The notes under the pieces: model-generated
What the model was told of the DNA's origin: nothing
Databases searched by the model: none
Seen by the model: only the letters and a program-made list of their open reading frames with translations
In this document: piece after piece, positions 20,900-33,237 of the stretch
Layout: the number at the start of each line of letters is the position of its first letter
Numbering within the stretch: position 1 is the first letter of the stretch
Source of the DNA: Chaetomium olivaceum
Taxonomy: Eukaryota > Ascomycota > Sordariomycetes > Sordariales > Chaetomiaceae
NCBI GenBank assembly: GCA_039881045.1
Contig: JAYWVB010000044.1
Span: 124,001 to 188,000, forward strand
DNA length: 64,000 nt
Direction of reading: 5' to 3'
Translations under genes and position numbers: made by a program

Positions 20900-22478
20900 T
20901 GTGACTGGTTTTTTGGGTGTTTGTCGTCGCGGAGGATCGTGAACGTGACGAGAGGTTTTATGGGGTCGTTTCGAAGAAGAAGGATCAACGAATTTGAAGA
21001 ATTGGTAAATCGGAGGATCGTGAGGATCGATCGAACTTGACCTCTAACGGTTGGTTTTTAAAAGAGTGTAAGGCTGACGCCGGGAAGGTGAACAAAAGAG
21101 TGGATAGCTGCTGGGATGCGCTGTGGGTGAGGAAGGGGGAAAAGAGGGAGCGCGGATCGGATGGGTTGGGGAATGCTCCCTTTTAGGGCACCTCGCAGTG
21201 CCTGGGCAGCAATCCGCCCTGGCACGGCGGCTTGCGACCCTGGTTCCTGTGCCGGCAGCGATTGCACGGAGCTGACCGGGCCCCCCAAGGCGGGATGGGA
21301 CCAGGGTTACCACGCAATGGTCGGACGAAAATCGTGTACCTTGCAGGCGTAAAAGGTGGAGTCAGGTTTTCTGCAAGCGGCCGTTCACCATTGGCTGACT
21401 GCAGTCCCATCTGCAGGAACGGCCAGGGGGTAATGGGAGCACCGACCAATCGTTTTCTAACGGACGGACCTGCAGCCTTTGGCATGCCGCCTCGGCCGCT
21501 CACTGCATCCCTGCTCCAATCCGAACTCTGCAAAGCACCCTCGCACCTTGGCTCATGGAAGCTTGGCCGCCAGCGGGCAGCAACGGGTAACTAACAGCTC
21601 ATCAATCGGATGAGATGGCGAATGATGGCGGATGATGGCATCGTGCAGGTAAAGCCTTTTCTTGCTTGCCACGTTACGGCACATATCTGCAGGTTCTGCG
21701 TTCTGCAAGCAAGAAATGTCTCATCAGTTGGGCTGACAACCTGTACGAGCTGTACTACACTAAGCTCACTCACTACCTGAGTTATCTGCGCGAAATTTCC
21801 AGAAGCGACAGGCCCCGGTGTGACATGGTTTGTTGCGGCGGAGGTCGCGCCTGTCGGGGTGGGGAGGGGGGCATGCCGCTGTCATCCTGTTCGTGTGTCA
21901 CGACGAGGGTAAAAAAAGAAGCCGAGCCTAGCCAGGGGCTTCAGGACGGCGAAAACCGGCCAAGTCAGCCACAGGTTTTGAGGCTGGCTGCACCAGCGGT
22001 GTGACAGCACCATTATTTTAACAAGACACGGCATGGCGCGAGGTGTCATCGACCTGTCGACAGCCGCGCGCGTTGCGCTTGACTTCAAGATGAAGGGATC
22101 CGGAAAGAGGTCCCAAGACCCTGGGGATGAAACCTCCATCGAGGCTTGGCAGAAGGTTATTTCGGCCGTGGGATTCAAACAAGGACAGCCCAGGTCGGCG
22201 GATGACCCCTTTCCAATCTAGGTTAATTGCAGGCACATCGATATCCATTGTGTGAACATGACCGTCAATTTGCGGATGATGAAGCTATCACAAGCTAACC
22301 CTCCGGCGGCATCAGTCCCCTGATACAAAACGATGGGACTCCCAACCAAGACACCGTGCCTCCGTCAAACAAATGAAAGCCGCACAGTACTGCGGTAGTA
22401 ATTTATAGAATCTCGACCACCAACGTTTGCCACACCCATCGGGCCGGCCTCTCAGGTGCGTGTGGACCACTCAACCGC
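20900..22478. other. Intergenic, no supported gene
   Basis: Long spacer upstream of the GPI gene. Several open frames of 60-120 codons overlap on both strands but none has conserved motifs, and I do not call them. Apart from short CT/GA-rich stretches nothing stands out. Confidence 0.5.
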
Positions 22479-23057
22479 TCAGTCCCGCCGCCTCCGCGAA
22501 TCCGCGCCGTCGTTGGTGAAGGCTCTGATCCGGTCGGTGTCATCGAGTTCGGGCACCGTCGGGCATTTGACGCTGGCGTGACCGCAGCGTGCGCAGACGC
22601 AGTTGCGGCAGCAGTGGGTCGAGCCTCTCTCCCTCTCCCGGCATCGGGGGCTGTCGGCTGCCCCGTTCTGGTACTGGGGTTCTTCTGGGTGTATCTGGCG
22701 CATCGTGTCCCTGACGCTATATGGCGGCGCCTCTTCGAATGGCGTTCGGTCTCTTTCGAGCCCCAGGCGGCGCCTTTCTGACATGTCCAGCCGGTCTTGC
22801 TCCCGCCATCTTTGCTGCTCGTCGAGGAGACTTTGCTCGAGCGACAGACATAACCGTGCTAGGGCATCTTCGGCTACCGCAGCCGAATTTCTTGGTTCTT
22901 CCTTTTCTCGCCGATGAGATCTCTCTCGATGAGGGCGCTCGGAGTGTCTATGACTCGAGTGTCTGTGGCTCGAGTGTCTATGGCTGGAACCCCTGGATCT
23001 ATGCGTTCTGGTCTGCTTCTTGGGCTTCAGAGGGAGCAAGAGGCCAAGGAGGCACAT
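22479..23057 (-). CDS. Small His/Arg-rich protein with Cys cluster, unrecognised
   Basis: 192 residues from the first ATG at 23057. A hydrophobic N-terminus (MCLLGLLLPLKPKK) could be a signal anchor. It is followed by a tandem R-H-S-S-H repeat segment (residues about 20-45), an acidic/basic helix (AEDALARLCLSLEQSLLDEQQRWREQDRLDMSERR in its core), and a C-terminal CCRNCVCARCGHASVKC cluster that could bind metal. Ends in Arg-rich sequence. Many Sordariomycete genomes carry short lineage-specific proteins of this style; no function inferred. Confidence 0.55.
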   Translation of the reverse strand: MCLLGLLLPLKPKKQTRTHRSRGSSHRHSSHRHSSHRHSERPHRERSHRREKEEPRNSAAVAEDALARLCLSLEQSLLDEQQRWREQDRLDMSERRRLGLERDRTPFEEAPPYSVRDTMRQIHPEEPQYQNGAADSPRCRERERGSTHCCRNCVCARCGHASVKCPTVPELDDTDRIRAFTNDGADSRRRRD

Positions 23058-24040
23058 GGTGATCAACAGCTAACTGACACGCGGACAGAAAGGTGTTGGT
23101 GTGAGAGAAGAGCAGACTGTCTTCCGGTTTCACCTGGGCTTCAGCGGCCCTCGTAAAGGTCGCTATATAGGTCGGTTACCTTCTCCATCTCCGTCATCTT
23201 GCTGGTTCCGGCATCAGTGGTCCTGGCGGGAAAAGACTCAACGTCCAACTCTTTGTGGTATCTTGGAGAGTCTTTGTCCAGGTAAGGAAGGACTAGGACC
23301 TTAACCTTTCCAGGCCGATCACCAACTGGTCCAAGAGGACTAGCATCAGTATGTACCCGAGCACAAGGAAGTGTACCGAGGCTCGCGCTTGCGTCCCCGC
23401 GCTCGGATCAAGTTGTCCGAGTTTGTGCTGTGCGAGTGTCACGGATCCCGAAGAAAGATTCTCATCGGACCGCCTTGTCCTGCTTCTCGAAAACGTCCTC
23501 CGGTGAACCGCGACAAAGCCCAGGAGATTGGAATGTTTATCCTTTGTGGAACCAGAAAAGCCTCCTCCCAGTTACCTGTTCGATGACATTTGGTACCAAC
23601 ATCGGCATCGATCCTGCGCATTCATTGCATTGCATCATCGGGAATGCGCGTTGGACCACTGTTTCATGTCTTGTGCCGCAGAGCTCTCCTTTTTCAAAAC
23701 ACAGCACAGTGCCAGACTGTTGGGTTAAGCGTTCGACGTTTCAAGTTCTTTGCCCTTGGCTCTTCCCCTCTTTCTCTTTTCTCCCAAAATAAAACTACCT
23801 CTTGGTACCAAGCACCGTTAAGCATTTATTCCGTGTCTCTCCAAAACTGTTTCCTTTCTTGGTGGATGGGTGCCCCTCCTTCCTCCTAAGCTACCCCGCA
23901 AAAGTGGTCGACCGTGCCCCTCCTCCAGCAACCAAGGAACCTCTGCCCGAGCTGTCTCAGAAACCCAACCCTTGGAGAGCTGGAACACCGACAAAGAGCT
24001 TCAAGTTCCAGGTTCTTTTTAAAGACCAACTACCATCATC
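23058..24040. other. Intergenic, promoter side of two divergent genes
   Basis: Divergent promoter region between the His/Arg-rich gene (-) and the SH3BGR-like gene (+). C/T-rich near 23700-24030. No gene supported. Confidence 0.55.
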
Positions 24041-25464
24041 ATGGCGTCCGAGGGCAGCGAGGCCAAGTCGTACTCAACCGACCCCGCACTGTACATCTAC
24101 ACCTCGTTGACCGCGGGTTCCTCCCACATCGTCACCGCGACGTCGCGTCTCGAGACCATCTTGCGCGCCAACCGCGTCCCGTTCAAGGCCCTCGATATTG
24201 CAACCGATGAGAAGGCCCGTATGCTATGGGGTCGCCGCGCCGGAAAGGATGAGAGCGGCCGTCAACGCAAGCTCCCCGGGCTTGTTCAGATGGGCATGGT
24301 CTTGGGAGTACGCCAACTCTATTACACCTTATCCAACGACATCTTACTAACAATATTCCCCTATAGGACCTCGTTGAGATCGAAGAATGGAACGAGTACG
24401 GCGAGCTCAAGCAGCACGTCACCATGTACTACGACGAGTTCACCCAGCCCTCGATCAGCCAGGCGCCCAAACAGGCTCCTCCCGCCGCACCCAAGGCACC
24501 GCCCGCCCCGCCGCCCAAGTCTACCGTCGAGAGGGTCGCGGCAGTCTCGAAAGCCGCCGAAAAGGCCACCCTTCCCGTCCGCACCATCGCCGAGGAGGTC
24601 GCCGCCAAAGCGAAGCAAGTCCACCTGCAAGCCCTCCGAAACAAGGTCCACGGCAAGGACAGCAACCCGTCCTCGCCAACCAGCCCCACCGCCACCACCA
24701 AATCCCCCACCGTAACCACCACCCCCACATCCCCCGCAGCAGCGGCGGCAGGAGCCGGCCTCCAATCGCCGACCACGTCGGGGTGGAAGGCATCGAGCGC
24801 CCCGGCCGCGATCCAGTCACCGACGACGACGGGCTGGAAGCCGCAGGATGTCAACCCTCCCGTGCGAGAGCTGCGCGGGGCGGCGGTGGCACCGGCTAGC
24901 CCCGACGAGATTGCGGCTGTTGAGCGTGCCGAGACGATTCGTGAGGAGCCTGGGAAGGAGGAGAGTAGTGAAGAGGAGGAGGATGATGATGATGATGATG
25001 ATGACGAGGACGATGATGAGGATGAGGATGAAGAGGAGGAGAGTGATGAGGAAGAAGAGGATAGTGAGGAGGAGGATGAAGAGGAGGAGAGCGAGGAGGA
25101 GGAAGAGAAGCCGGCGGCGAAGGTTGCAGGGAAGACTGCGGAGGTTCAGAAGGTTGAGGAGGTTAAGAAGCCCGCGGAAGTTGAGAAACCTGCGGACGCC
25201 AAGAAGAGTAGGGACGTTAAGAAGGCTGGGGAAACCAAGAAGACCAAAGACGTCAAGAAGGACGTCAAGAAGGTTAGAGAGGTCAAGAAGACTGGGGAGG
25301 TCAAGAAGTCCGGGGAGAGCAAGAAGCCTGCGGCGGTGAAGAAGACTGGGGATAGCAAGAAGACTAAGGAGTCTAAGGAGACCAAAGAGGTCAAGAAGGC
25401 CAAGGAGGTCAAGAAGCCTAAGGAGGTTAAGAAGACTGCGGAGGTAAAGAAGACGGGGAAATAG
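24041..25464 (+). CDS. SH3BGR/glutaredoxin-fold protein with acidic and Lys-repeat tail
   Basis: Exons 24041-24307 and 24367-25464, 454 residues. The first 110 residues match the SH3BGR thioredoxin-like fold (ALYIYTSLTAGSSHIVTATSRLETILRANRVPFKALDIA, then the LPGLVQMG loop and DLVEIEEWNEYGELK) without a CxxC, so it is a binding rather than redox fold. A Pro/Ala/Thr linker follows, then an almost pure Asp/Glu block (about residues 305-350), then a Lys-rich array of K-K-x-x-E-V repeats to the end. The charge segregation of acid block then base block could drive self-association or RNA/histone contacts (inference). Phase-0 intron. Confidence 0.8.
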
Positions 25465-25771
25465 GAAGATGTTGTAGCATATGGGTTGGCTAGCGTTGCG
25501 TTTTGTCGATAGCGTTTCCGTTGAGGCTTGGGGTTGTGGGATTGCACATTCCGCTACCGGAAAGAGAAGCTGATTGTTAACGATACCGTTTCGAGTTCTC
25601 GGGCCGGCGGTTGGCGACGCGCCTTTGGAGCACGAGATGATGATTTCAAGTGCTATTTGGGGCCCACTCATTGTATTCCACTGAGCGGGTAACCGCCCAC
25701 GAATATGTACCTACTTATACTCAACAACTATGCACCACTCGTACCATGTCTTCCACAGCTACTATATACCA
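25465..25771. other. Intergenic between convergent genes
   Basis: Short spacer with no visible features. Confidence 0.6.
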
Positions 25772-28700
25772 TTAATCATACAACCCTTCATCACCACTCC
25801 CCACGCCATCCCCAAACGGCGTCGTCCCATCCACAATCGGAGCCGCCACCGCCTTCCCCTTCCCCTTATCCCGGATGACACTCCCCCTCCTCCCCAGATC
25901 CGCCCCCTCCAACTCATCCCCACTCTCCAACGCAACCGCCTTCCCCTTGCCCTTACCCACATAGGAAGAAGAAGAAGAAGAGAGAGCCAGAGCCCTACCC
26001 TTCCCCTTGGAACTCGCGCTCCGCGCCGACGCGCCCGACGCGCTCCTCCGCCCACCAGCGCCAGCAGCGCCAGAGGGCAAAGCCAACCTTCCACCACCAC
26101 CACCAGACGCAGACACGCCGCTATCCGAGAGCGCCGCCATCTTCTCTCTTCTCCTTGTCCTTCACCCCCTCAAACGACGCCCGCACCTGCTCGTAATGCG
26201 CCAACTCCCCCGCGCTCACGCTGGGGACCAGCTCGCGGTGGGCCTCGAGGAAATCGGTCTCGGTGACCATGACGGCGAGGTCCTCGGGCGTGGCGAGGTG
26301 GTCGAAGAAGTAGGCCGTCGAGATGGGCGCGCGGAGGTTGTGCGCGGCGAGGTCGGCATTGACGGTGCGGATCTTGCTGTCGACCAGGCTGGCTTGCCGC
26401 GTGACGGCTTTGAGCATGGCGTCGGAGCAGAGCGCGTAGAAATCGGCGCCGGTGTAGGTGAAGGGGAGGGACTCGGCGACGGTGCGGAGGGAGAGGGTGG
26501 GGTGGAGTGTGAATCTAAAGGGGTGGGTTGGTTAGTATGACGGGTGGTGGGTGACTGGGTTAGGGGTTGGGAAGGGGGGGATGAGGACACTCACTTTCTG
26601 GTCAAGGCCTCCATGATGGTGAGCTGCTTGTCGTGCGTGTCTGATACGCCCAAGTAGAGCATCTTGTCGAAGCGACCGGGACGTAGCAGTGCCGGGTCAA
26701 GCAGATCCGGCCTGTTGGTTGCGCCGATTACGAACACGCCACCACCGGTGTCCTCCCCGCCGGACATACCGTCGAGCTCGGCCAGCAGCTGCGAGACGAT
26801 GCGGTCCATGACACCGCCGCTATCGCCTTGGTTTCCACGCTTTGGTGCGACAGAGTCCAGTTCGTCAAAGAAGACGACACACGGTCTTGCGTCGCGCGCC
26901 CGCTGGAACACGCGCCGCACGTTGGCCTCGGATTCACCAATGTACATGTTAAGTAGCTCGGGGCCCTTGACACTGAAGAAGTTGAGGCTGTACTCGGTGG
27001 CGATGGCCTTGGCGAGGAGAGTCTTGCCGGTGCCCGGCGGTCCGTAGAACAGGATGCCTGAGCGCTTCTTCATGCCCTTGGCAAACAACTCGGGTCTCTC
27101 GAGCGGCAGCTGGATGGTTTCTGTGACTGCCTCCTTGACGTTGTTCAGTCCTCCAACATCATCCCAAGTGACGTTAGGAATCTTCGGCGCGCCAATAGCG
27201 TCGGCGAAGTTCTTGCGGGCAGCCTCGACGGCAACCTCAAAATCCTGCTTCGTGAGGCCAGAAGCGGCCGGACCACCGGCGACCTGCACATCTCGCACTG
27301 TCACCGTTTGGCCCTTGCTGGCGGCCTTCGCGGACAGCTGTTCTAGGCGAGCACGTTGGGCAACGAGCGCCCGCTCGACAACATCGACCAGATCACCCGC
27401 TACAAGCGCTGCCGTCTTAAGGGCAATGCCGCCCAAGTCGACCTCCGGATCTAGACTCACGCCGCGGTCATCCAGAATCGTCCGCAGGATACCCTCACGC
27501 TCTGCCTCATCCGGCGCATTCATCTCCAGCTCGTGTGTAAACAGGGCTCTTATGCCATCAGGCACCTTCTCCACTTCAGTGGTGGTGGCGATTAGGACTC
27601 TAACATCTGCCAATATCTCCTTGATGGAGGAGACCATGCGGTCGGCAGTTAGTGCCTCGATGTGGCGGATGAGCAGAGCGCAGCAGTCGGCGCCACAGCT
27701 CAAGGCCCGTTCTGCACGCGAGGTTAGGAAACCCGCCGTCTTGACATCGCTTCCGCCAGCACCCGAATCGTTCACGATGTCGTAGGCGTCAACGGTGAAG
27801 GTGTGCAAGCCGATATCCGCGCAGGCTTGGCTTGCCGTCGCGGCCTTGCCGATGCTTCGCTGTGTCGAAACAAGCAGGATAGCCACGGGGGGCATCTTGA
27901 GGTGAAGGGCGGGTTTGCTGGTCGCCGCGGCTGTGAGCGCCCTGAGCTTTCTCCTTAGCGGCGAGATATGTTGCCGCTCGGGTTCAACCGCCAGTGGACT
28001 TGAAGGACCCTTGTGTTGCTTCGGAAGCTTCTTGATCCCAAGATAATACGGCCAGTTATTCGACGAATTTCCAGGGACACGGCTCGTCACAGAGCCGCTT
28101 TGCTCGAGATGTGCCATGGAAATATCGACACAGGCGACTGAGCCCCAGGGGTCCTCCTCTTCTTCATCCATCTCAGCTGCATCTTGCTTCACTGGCTGAA
28201 CGTGCTTGACCTTGAACCAGGCGACCTCATCGTATTTGAGGCTTCGGTCCGGCCTTCCGCTAGCAATCATTGCCAACACGTCGTCGACGGCTGAATCGTC
28301 GCCTGCCGCAGTCGTTTCTTGTAGTGCTCGTCCGAGCTGCGTATCGATAGGCACGGCAATGAGGTCTCCCGTTTTGATAACACGTAACCTTTGTTCGAAA
28401 TAAAACTTCAATCCGGCCATGACTGCCGTCTGAACGTCCCTCTCGACCGGAATCGGTGTCCTTACGTGCTGCAGAATCACTTCACGAGCAAAAGGCGGCT
28501 GAATGGGAACCGATGACCTCGACTGAGGCCCCTTCACCTGCATGCCTCGTGATGGAGGCGATACGGAGGTAAGGCGGGTTCTCCAGGTTGGAGAGAACGA
28601 CCGGAGAGAGATAAACGGTGGGGCTCAAAGTCCGCTGAACCTGAGACTCGAAGAAGGACATCCTCCGTCCATCGTACTTGGAGCTCGCTACCCGGGCCAC

Positions 28701-30219
28701 GGGGCGATTGGAGTAGCCGTCTGGTAACCCGTAGACCCTTGCGGGCCGCCAGCCCGCATCGTCCGGGTCTTGTTCGACGAAGCTCCCGAGACCGAAGGCG
28801 CCAAAGCCGTTCGTTGGTGGCTCCTGGGATGCCTCTATCCGCACCCAGTCACCCGAGAAGCAGCCGATCCTGGGTAGGTCCTTGGTGTCAACGTAAATTC
28901 GGGCCTCTTCATCGTCGACAGCGGTGGGTTTCGGGTGCAGGACGTCAGGTGGAATAGGCTGCATCAACCCCTGGGCTTTAAACAAGCGCCCCCGTGGCCG
29001 GTCCGGTCTTGCTGTCGTTGCGGTAAAGTTCGAAAACACAGAAGCCGCGCCACTCATGCCGTTAGTCCTCCGCCCACGCCCTATGGTGGAGGGTGTGCCT
29101 ATCCCGCTCGTTATCGTGGACGACAATGCCGGCGCTTGGAGGGAGATCATTTCGTCCATTGAGTCATCCGATAGAATATCGTCTTCCTCCGCTTCCGCAT
29201 CCTCAAACTCAGTTTCGGTCGCGGTGGCATCCGTGTCCTCGGCAGCATTGTCGGTCCGGACACCTTCCTCGGCGGCGGAGAAGAACTGGTCGTTCGCCGT
29301 GTCTTCGTCGTCCTCGGCGGTTCCGTTCAGGCCCCGGCCCTGTGGCATTGGAGCTGATGAGCGGTCATGTTTGGAGTGGGTGCGGCCACGAGACACAATA
29401 ATCTTAGTGTTGGGGCCGAGAATCCCTTGAGCGACGGGCTCGCATAGGGTGATTTTGCCGGGATTCGGAGGGACGTGGGTGACAGGGTGCGGCGCCAGAG
29501 GGAGCGGGAACATATCTCCGGTATGGACAACTTTTAGAGAGCCGAGAGCGGTGCGCAAAGCGGCCGTTAAGCGCGCCTCCGGGGTGGACGAGGTTACCGG
29601 GGCCTTGCCGGGGCCTGCGGTTGGATGCTCCCGAAAGAAGTTGCCCTCCCCATTCTCCAATCTTTTAGCCAGTTCCCCTTCGAGATTTACAAACACGGTG
29701 TCTAGCTCGATGGTAGCAACATCCAGCACCAGGACCTCGATCCCGCCCCTGCTTCGAGTGTTCAACTGCGACGGCGCGACCTGCTTCAGGTTCAAAGCGA
29801 ACGATTGCAGAGCTAGTGACGACGGGGAAAACTGTATGGTCGACGGCGCGAGGGCTGAGGAAGGCGTTACGGGAACAATAGACCAGTTTGTGGACTCGGG
29901 AGCGTGGGAGGGTGCCCATGGGGCGAGAGCGATGTGTAGGGGGTTCGGGATGGTCACGAGTTCATCATCGTCGTGGGCTGCATTGTGCACATCGGATTAG
30001 CACTACTGCGGATGAGGACTGGAGGAATAGTTTCCGGAAAAACACACAATCCTGCAAGTGAGGGAACAGTTCAACAAACAGGTCCTCGGACACGATGCCA
30101 ACGTCGGTCTTGACATGGTCATCCAGGACTAGACGCGCCGAGAGTGCGGACTTGTCGTGACGACGCCTCCTTACCCGCCTCCGGCGGACGACGCTGCCGC
30201 CCGCTTCAGATGCCGGCAT
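25772..30219 (-). CDS. PEX6: Peroxin-6, AAA+ ATPase of the PEX1/PEX6 export complex
   Basis: Extracts ubiquitinated PEX5 from the peroxisomal membrane with PEX1. Exons 30219-30048, 29977-26595 and 26514-25772. The N-terminus is an Arg run then DKSALSARLVLDDHVKTDVGIVSEDLFVELFPHLQ, diagnostic for fungal PEX6. Domain D1 is degenerate; D2 has VTWDDVGGL, Walker A GILFYGPPGTGKTLLAKA, Walker B CVVFFDELDS, sensor GATNRPDLLDPALLRPGRFD, and after the last intron YTGADFYALCSDAMLKA. The C-terminal tail has GKGKGKA blocks and ends DEGLYD. Two single-base frame offsets are needed, at about 28541-28550 (RIASITRHA into GPQSRSS) and about 26125-26165 (just before the Lys/Gly tail); both look like one-base gains or two-base losses. 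As peroxisome biogenesis is generally maintained, sequence error is more likely than loss of function. Confidence 0.92.
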
Positions 30220-31035
30220 TGTGAAGGTCTTTGGGAAAGTCCCAAGATGATCGGAAACGTGGGGTTTCGTTGTTTGGGGTAGAGGGGGTGTCAAGCGGGC
30301 GGATGCCGTCGCGGTCGAGGGAGTTCGTTCAGGCGTCGAAACACTGTTTGAGGTGGCCCTACTCCCCTAGACCGGAATGCGAAAACCGTAAAATCGGGAG
30401 GGCGCCGGGCGAGACGCGAGGAAATCTCTATGCTCCTCAATTGGACTCAATATGCCATATTCGGGTAGTTATTCAGGTCGAGACGGATAACCATTCGGCG
30501 CATCTCTTTGCGAGGCCGAGACCCGCTGTGATGCAGCTGTCCCCAGACGGCTTCGGCTCTGGACTTTGGCCTCGGCACATTGGCGAGACCAGGGCACGCG
30601 AGCTGCGTAACCCTAACCCAGATCAATCAGGTTGGCAAACGATCTTCACATGCCAACCTGGAAACTCTGATCTGGGCCAATTTACCCCTGTTTCTCCCCC
30701 GTTGGGGTGGCGCTTTCTGCATTGTTTTCCAGTTTTCCTTGTCAGAGTCAGCAACCGTTTTCAGTTCCAATTCATCCGCCGTCGCCTCAATTCCGATGAC
30801 GTCGAAGATGGCAACTGGGCACAACTGACACATCCAATACACCTGCCCACCTTCCTACTTCTGAAACATCAGTGAATATTCGTGCCTAGGTATGCTCCGC
30901 ACCACGACTCGTAACTAAATGTACATATATTGTTGCTTCTTTTGCGCTGTGCTGCTCCATTGAATAATTTCCATAATTACCCCTTTAAGCCCTTCCCAAA
31001 CGCGGTAATAGTCAAGAGCCACATCCGACGCCGCC
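30220..31035. other. Divergent promoter region, PEX6 / steryl ester hydrolase
   Basis: About 0.8 kb between divergent starts. An open frame across 30231-30875 has no protein character. No other features seen. Confidence 0.55.
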
Positions 31036-33237
31036 ATGACAGTCCAGGAAACAATTCTAGAAGAAAATGAAACAACACCCGACAATTCCCCATCACACTC
31101 GGGCCGCAATGCTTCCTGGGACAAGGCAGCCGCCGAGTTCGCGGGCCAGGCGGAAAAGCTATCCCATCAACACCCGACTGAAAGCGACGGCGATGGTATT
31201 GCGGTCGAAGCACGATTTGTGACCCCCCAAGATCCGGTCCTTGTCACTTCGGACGGTAACCGTCTACCTCCGGTGCCGCTGGAAGAAGCTCACAAGTTGA
31301 ATGTGTTAAGAGAAGAGCTAAAACATCACCGACCACCAACTCTGCCAGAAGAAGAGGTGGCAGAGAAGGCAAAGGATGGAAGCCAAAAATCACCAGACGG
31401 GAGCCTCAGGCGGGCGATGCCTCCAACCCATACGAATCCCTTATTCCCACCTTTACCACTTTACGGGCCTCCGTCGCTGCTTAGGAACATCCAATGTCGC
31501 ATCTTTCAAATATCGTCCTTCTTCCTCAGCCTAGCCTTTTTAGAGGTCATCGTCCTCGGTGCACTCTTCACCAGCATCTGGCCGTGGGTAAAGCGGTCAT
31601 GGCAGCGGATAACGCTCCGAAATCCAGACACCTCCCGGCCATTTTACGAGGAGGAAATGAAAGAGAAAAAACAAAGAAAAGAAAGAGAACGGGAATGGAT
31701 GCGTAAGCAAGCCCCTTCATCTTCGCGGGCATCGGAGGAGGGCACCAGCGCCGATAGTGACGGCTACACACCCACCGAGGGCGGCCCGGACCCGATCGTG
31801 TGTAATCCAGCCTACTACGCCCGCCGTGTCGGGCTTGACATGGAAACCTTCCAAGTCCAGACCGAAGATGGCTTCATCATCGATCTGTGGCACGTCTACG
31901 ACCCGAAAGAGTACCAGCCTCTGTCTCCAGAAGAACGAGCGCACGGCGAACCCGAGGCGTTCAGAGCCGCTAAACCAAAACACACCACCAACAAAAACAA
32001 AAACACCGACTCACCTAATCAAAAACCCAAATTCCCTGTCCTCCTCATGCACGGCCTCCTGCAGAGCTCCGGCGCCTACTGCGTCAACGATGACGCCTCC
32101 CTGGCCTTCTACCTCTGCAAGTCCGGCTTCGACGTCTGGCTCGGCAACAACCGATGCGGCTTCCACCCGCGGCACGCCCTGCTCGACTACGCCGACCCGC
32201 GCATGTGGTGCTGGAACATCCGGCAGATGGGCGTCTTCGACCTGCCCGCCCTCGCCGCGCGCGTGCTGCACGAGACGGGCTTCGCCCGCCTGGGGCTCGT
32301 CTGCCACTCCCAAGGCACCACGCAGGCCATGGTGGCCCTGGCCAAGGAGCAGCGCCCGGAGCTGGGCGAGCGCCTGACCGTCTTCTGCGCGCTCGCCCCC
32401 GCCGCCTACGCGGGGCCCCTGATCGGCAAGATGTACTTCAAGTTCATGCGCGTCATCACCCCGGCCATGTTCCGCCTCATGTTTGGCGTGCACGCCTTCA
32501 TCCCGCTGATGATGGCCATGCACCGCGCGCTGCACCCGCGCGTCTACGGCTGGCTCGGGTATAAGGTCTTTTCCTTCTTGTTCAACTGGACCGACACCCG
32601 CTGGGACCGCGGCCTGCGCGATCGCATGTTCCAGTTCGCGCCCGTCTACGTCAGCTCCGAGTCGATGCGCTGGTGGCTCGGCCGCGAGTGCTTTGCGCGG
32701 CACAAGTGTATTCTGGCGACCAAGGAGGAGTGGCGCGCCGAGGAGCGCGAGGACCGTGAGCTGGAGCAGCGCAACTCGGTTCTCGCTGAGGCGGATCGCG
32801 ATGCTGAGGGGCAAAGGGAGGTGGAGAAGTCGGAGCTGGCTGCCGAGGTTCATAAGAGGAAACCGCGTGGGTCGACGGCCTGGTATAATCACCAGGCGCC
32901 GCCGTTTGCGCTGTGGGTGTGTGGGAATGATGCGCTGGTGGACGGGGACAAGCTGTTGCGCAGGTTTGAGCGCGGCCGGGAGCTGCATGTCAAGGTGGTG
33001 CATAGCAAGGTGATTCCCGAGTATGAGCATCTGGATGTCATTTGGGCGATGGATGCTCCGGAACAGGTGTTTAGAGAGGTGCGGGAGGTGTTGTGGAAGA
33101 CGTGTGATGTGAGGGACGCGTGCCGTGTTCCGAAGGGTTGTGAAGAGGTGGAGGCGTGGGTACCGCCGGAGGGTGGCGGGGAGGGGGAGGATGAGGATGA
33201 CCTGGTGTCGAGCAGTAGCGAGGATTTGTCTTGGTGA
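31036..33237 (+). CDS. Membrane-anchored steryl ester hydrolase / acid lipase (TGL1/YEH family)
   Basis: Intronless, 733 residues, with a good start context (GCCGCCATGA). A long disordered N-terminus (1-145) is followed by one strong membrane segment (about 158-182, SFFLSLAFLEVIVLGALF). An abhydrolase-associated lipase region begins CNPAYYARRVGLDMETFQVQTEDGFIIDLWHV. The alpha/beta hydrolase core has the oxyanion strand VLLMHGLLQSSGAY and the nucleophile elbow CHSQGT (Ser425). The Asp is in CGNDALVD and the His in YEHLDVIWAMDA. The basic, Glu/Lys-rich insert before the elbow is unusual in length. Like yeast Yeh1/Yeh2/Tgl1, it should hydrolyse sterol esters at lipid droplets or the plasma membrane. 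Acidic C-terminus. Confidence 0.88.
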   Translation: MTVQETILEENETTPDNSPSHSGRNASWDKAAAEFAGQAEKLSHQHPTESDGDGIAVEARFVTPQDPVLVTSDGNRLPPVPLEEAHKLNVLREELKHHRPPTLPEEEVAEKAKDGSQKSPDGSLRRAMPPTHTNPLFPPLPLYGPPSLLRNIQCRIFQISSFFLSLAFLEVIVLGALFTSIWPWVKRSWQRITLRNPDTSRPFYEEEMKEKKQRKEREREWMRKQAPSSSRASEEGTSADSDGYTPTEGGPDPIVCNPAYYARRVGLDMETFQVQTEDGFIIDLWHVYDPKEYQPLSPEERAHGEPEAFRAAKPKHTTNKNKNTDSPNQKPKFPVLLMHGLLQSSGAYCVNDDASLAFYLCKSGFDVWLGNNRCGFHPRHALLDYADPRMWCWNIRQMGVFDLPALAARVLHETGFARLGLVCHSQGTTQAMVALAKEQRPELGERLTVFCALAPAAYAGPLIGKMYFKFMRVITPAMFRLMFGVHAFIPLMMAMHRALHPRVYGWLGYKVFSFLFNWTDTRWDRGLRDRMFQFAPVYVSSESMRWWLGRECFARHKCILATKEEWRAEEREDRELEQRNSVLAEADRDAEGQREVEKSELAAEVHKRKPRGSTAWYNHQAPPFALWVCGNDALVDGDKLLRRFERGRELHVKVVHSKVIPEYEHLDVIWAMDAPEQVFREVREVLWKTCDVRDACRVPKGCEEVEAWVPPEGGGEGEDEDDLVSSSSEDLSW

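Noticed and set aside
21183..21594. Overlapping 110-120 codon frames on both strands
   Set aside because: Mutual antisense shadows in a GC-rich spacer; neither shows conserved features.
22033..22221. 62-codon plus-strand frame
   Set aside because: Too short, with no promoter, splice or family evidence.
30231..30875. 214-codon plus-strand frame upstream of the steryl ester hydrolase
   Set aside because: It overlaps the PEX6 promoter and leader, and the composition is not protein-like.
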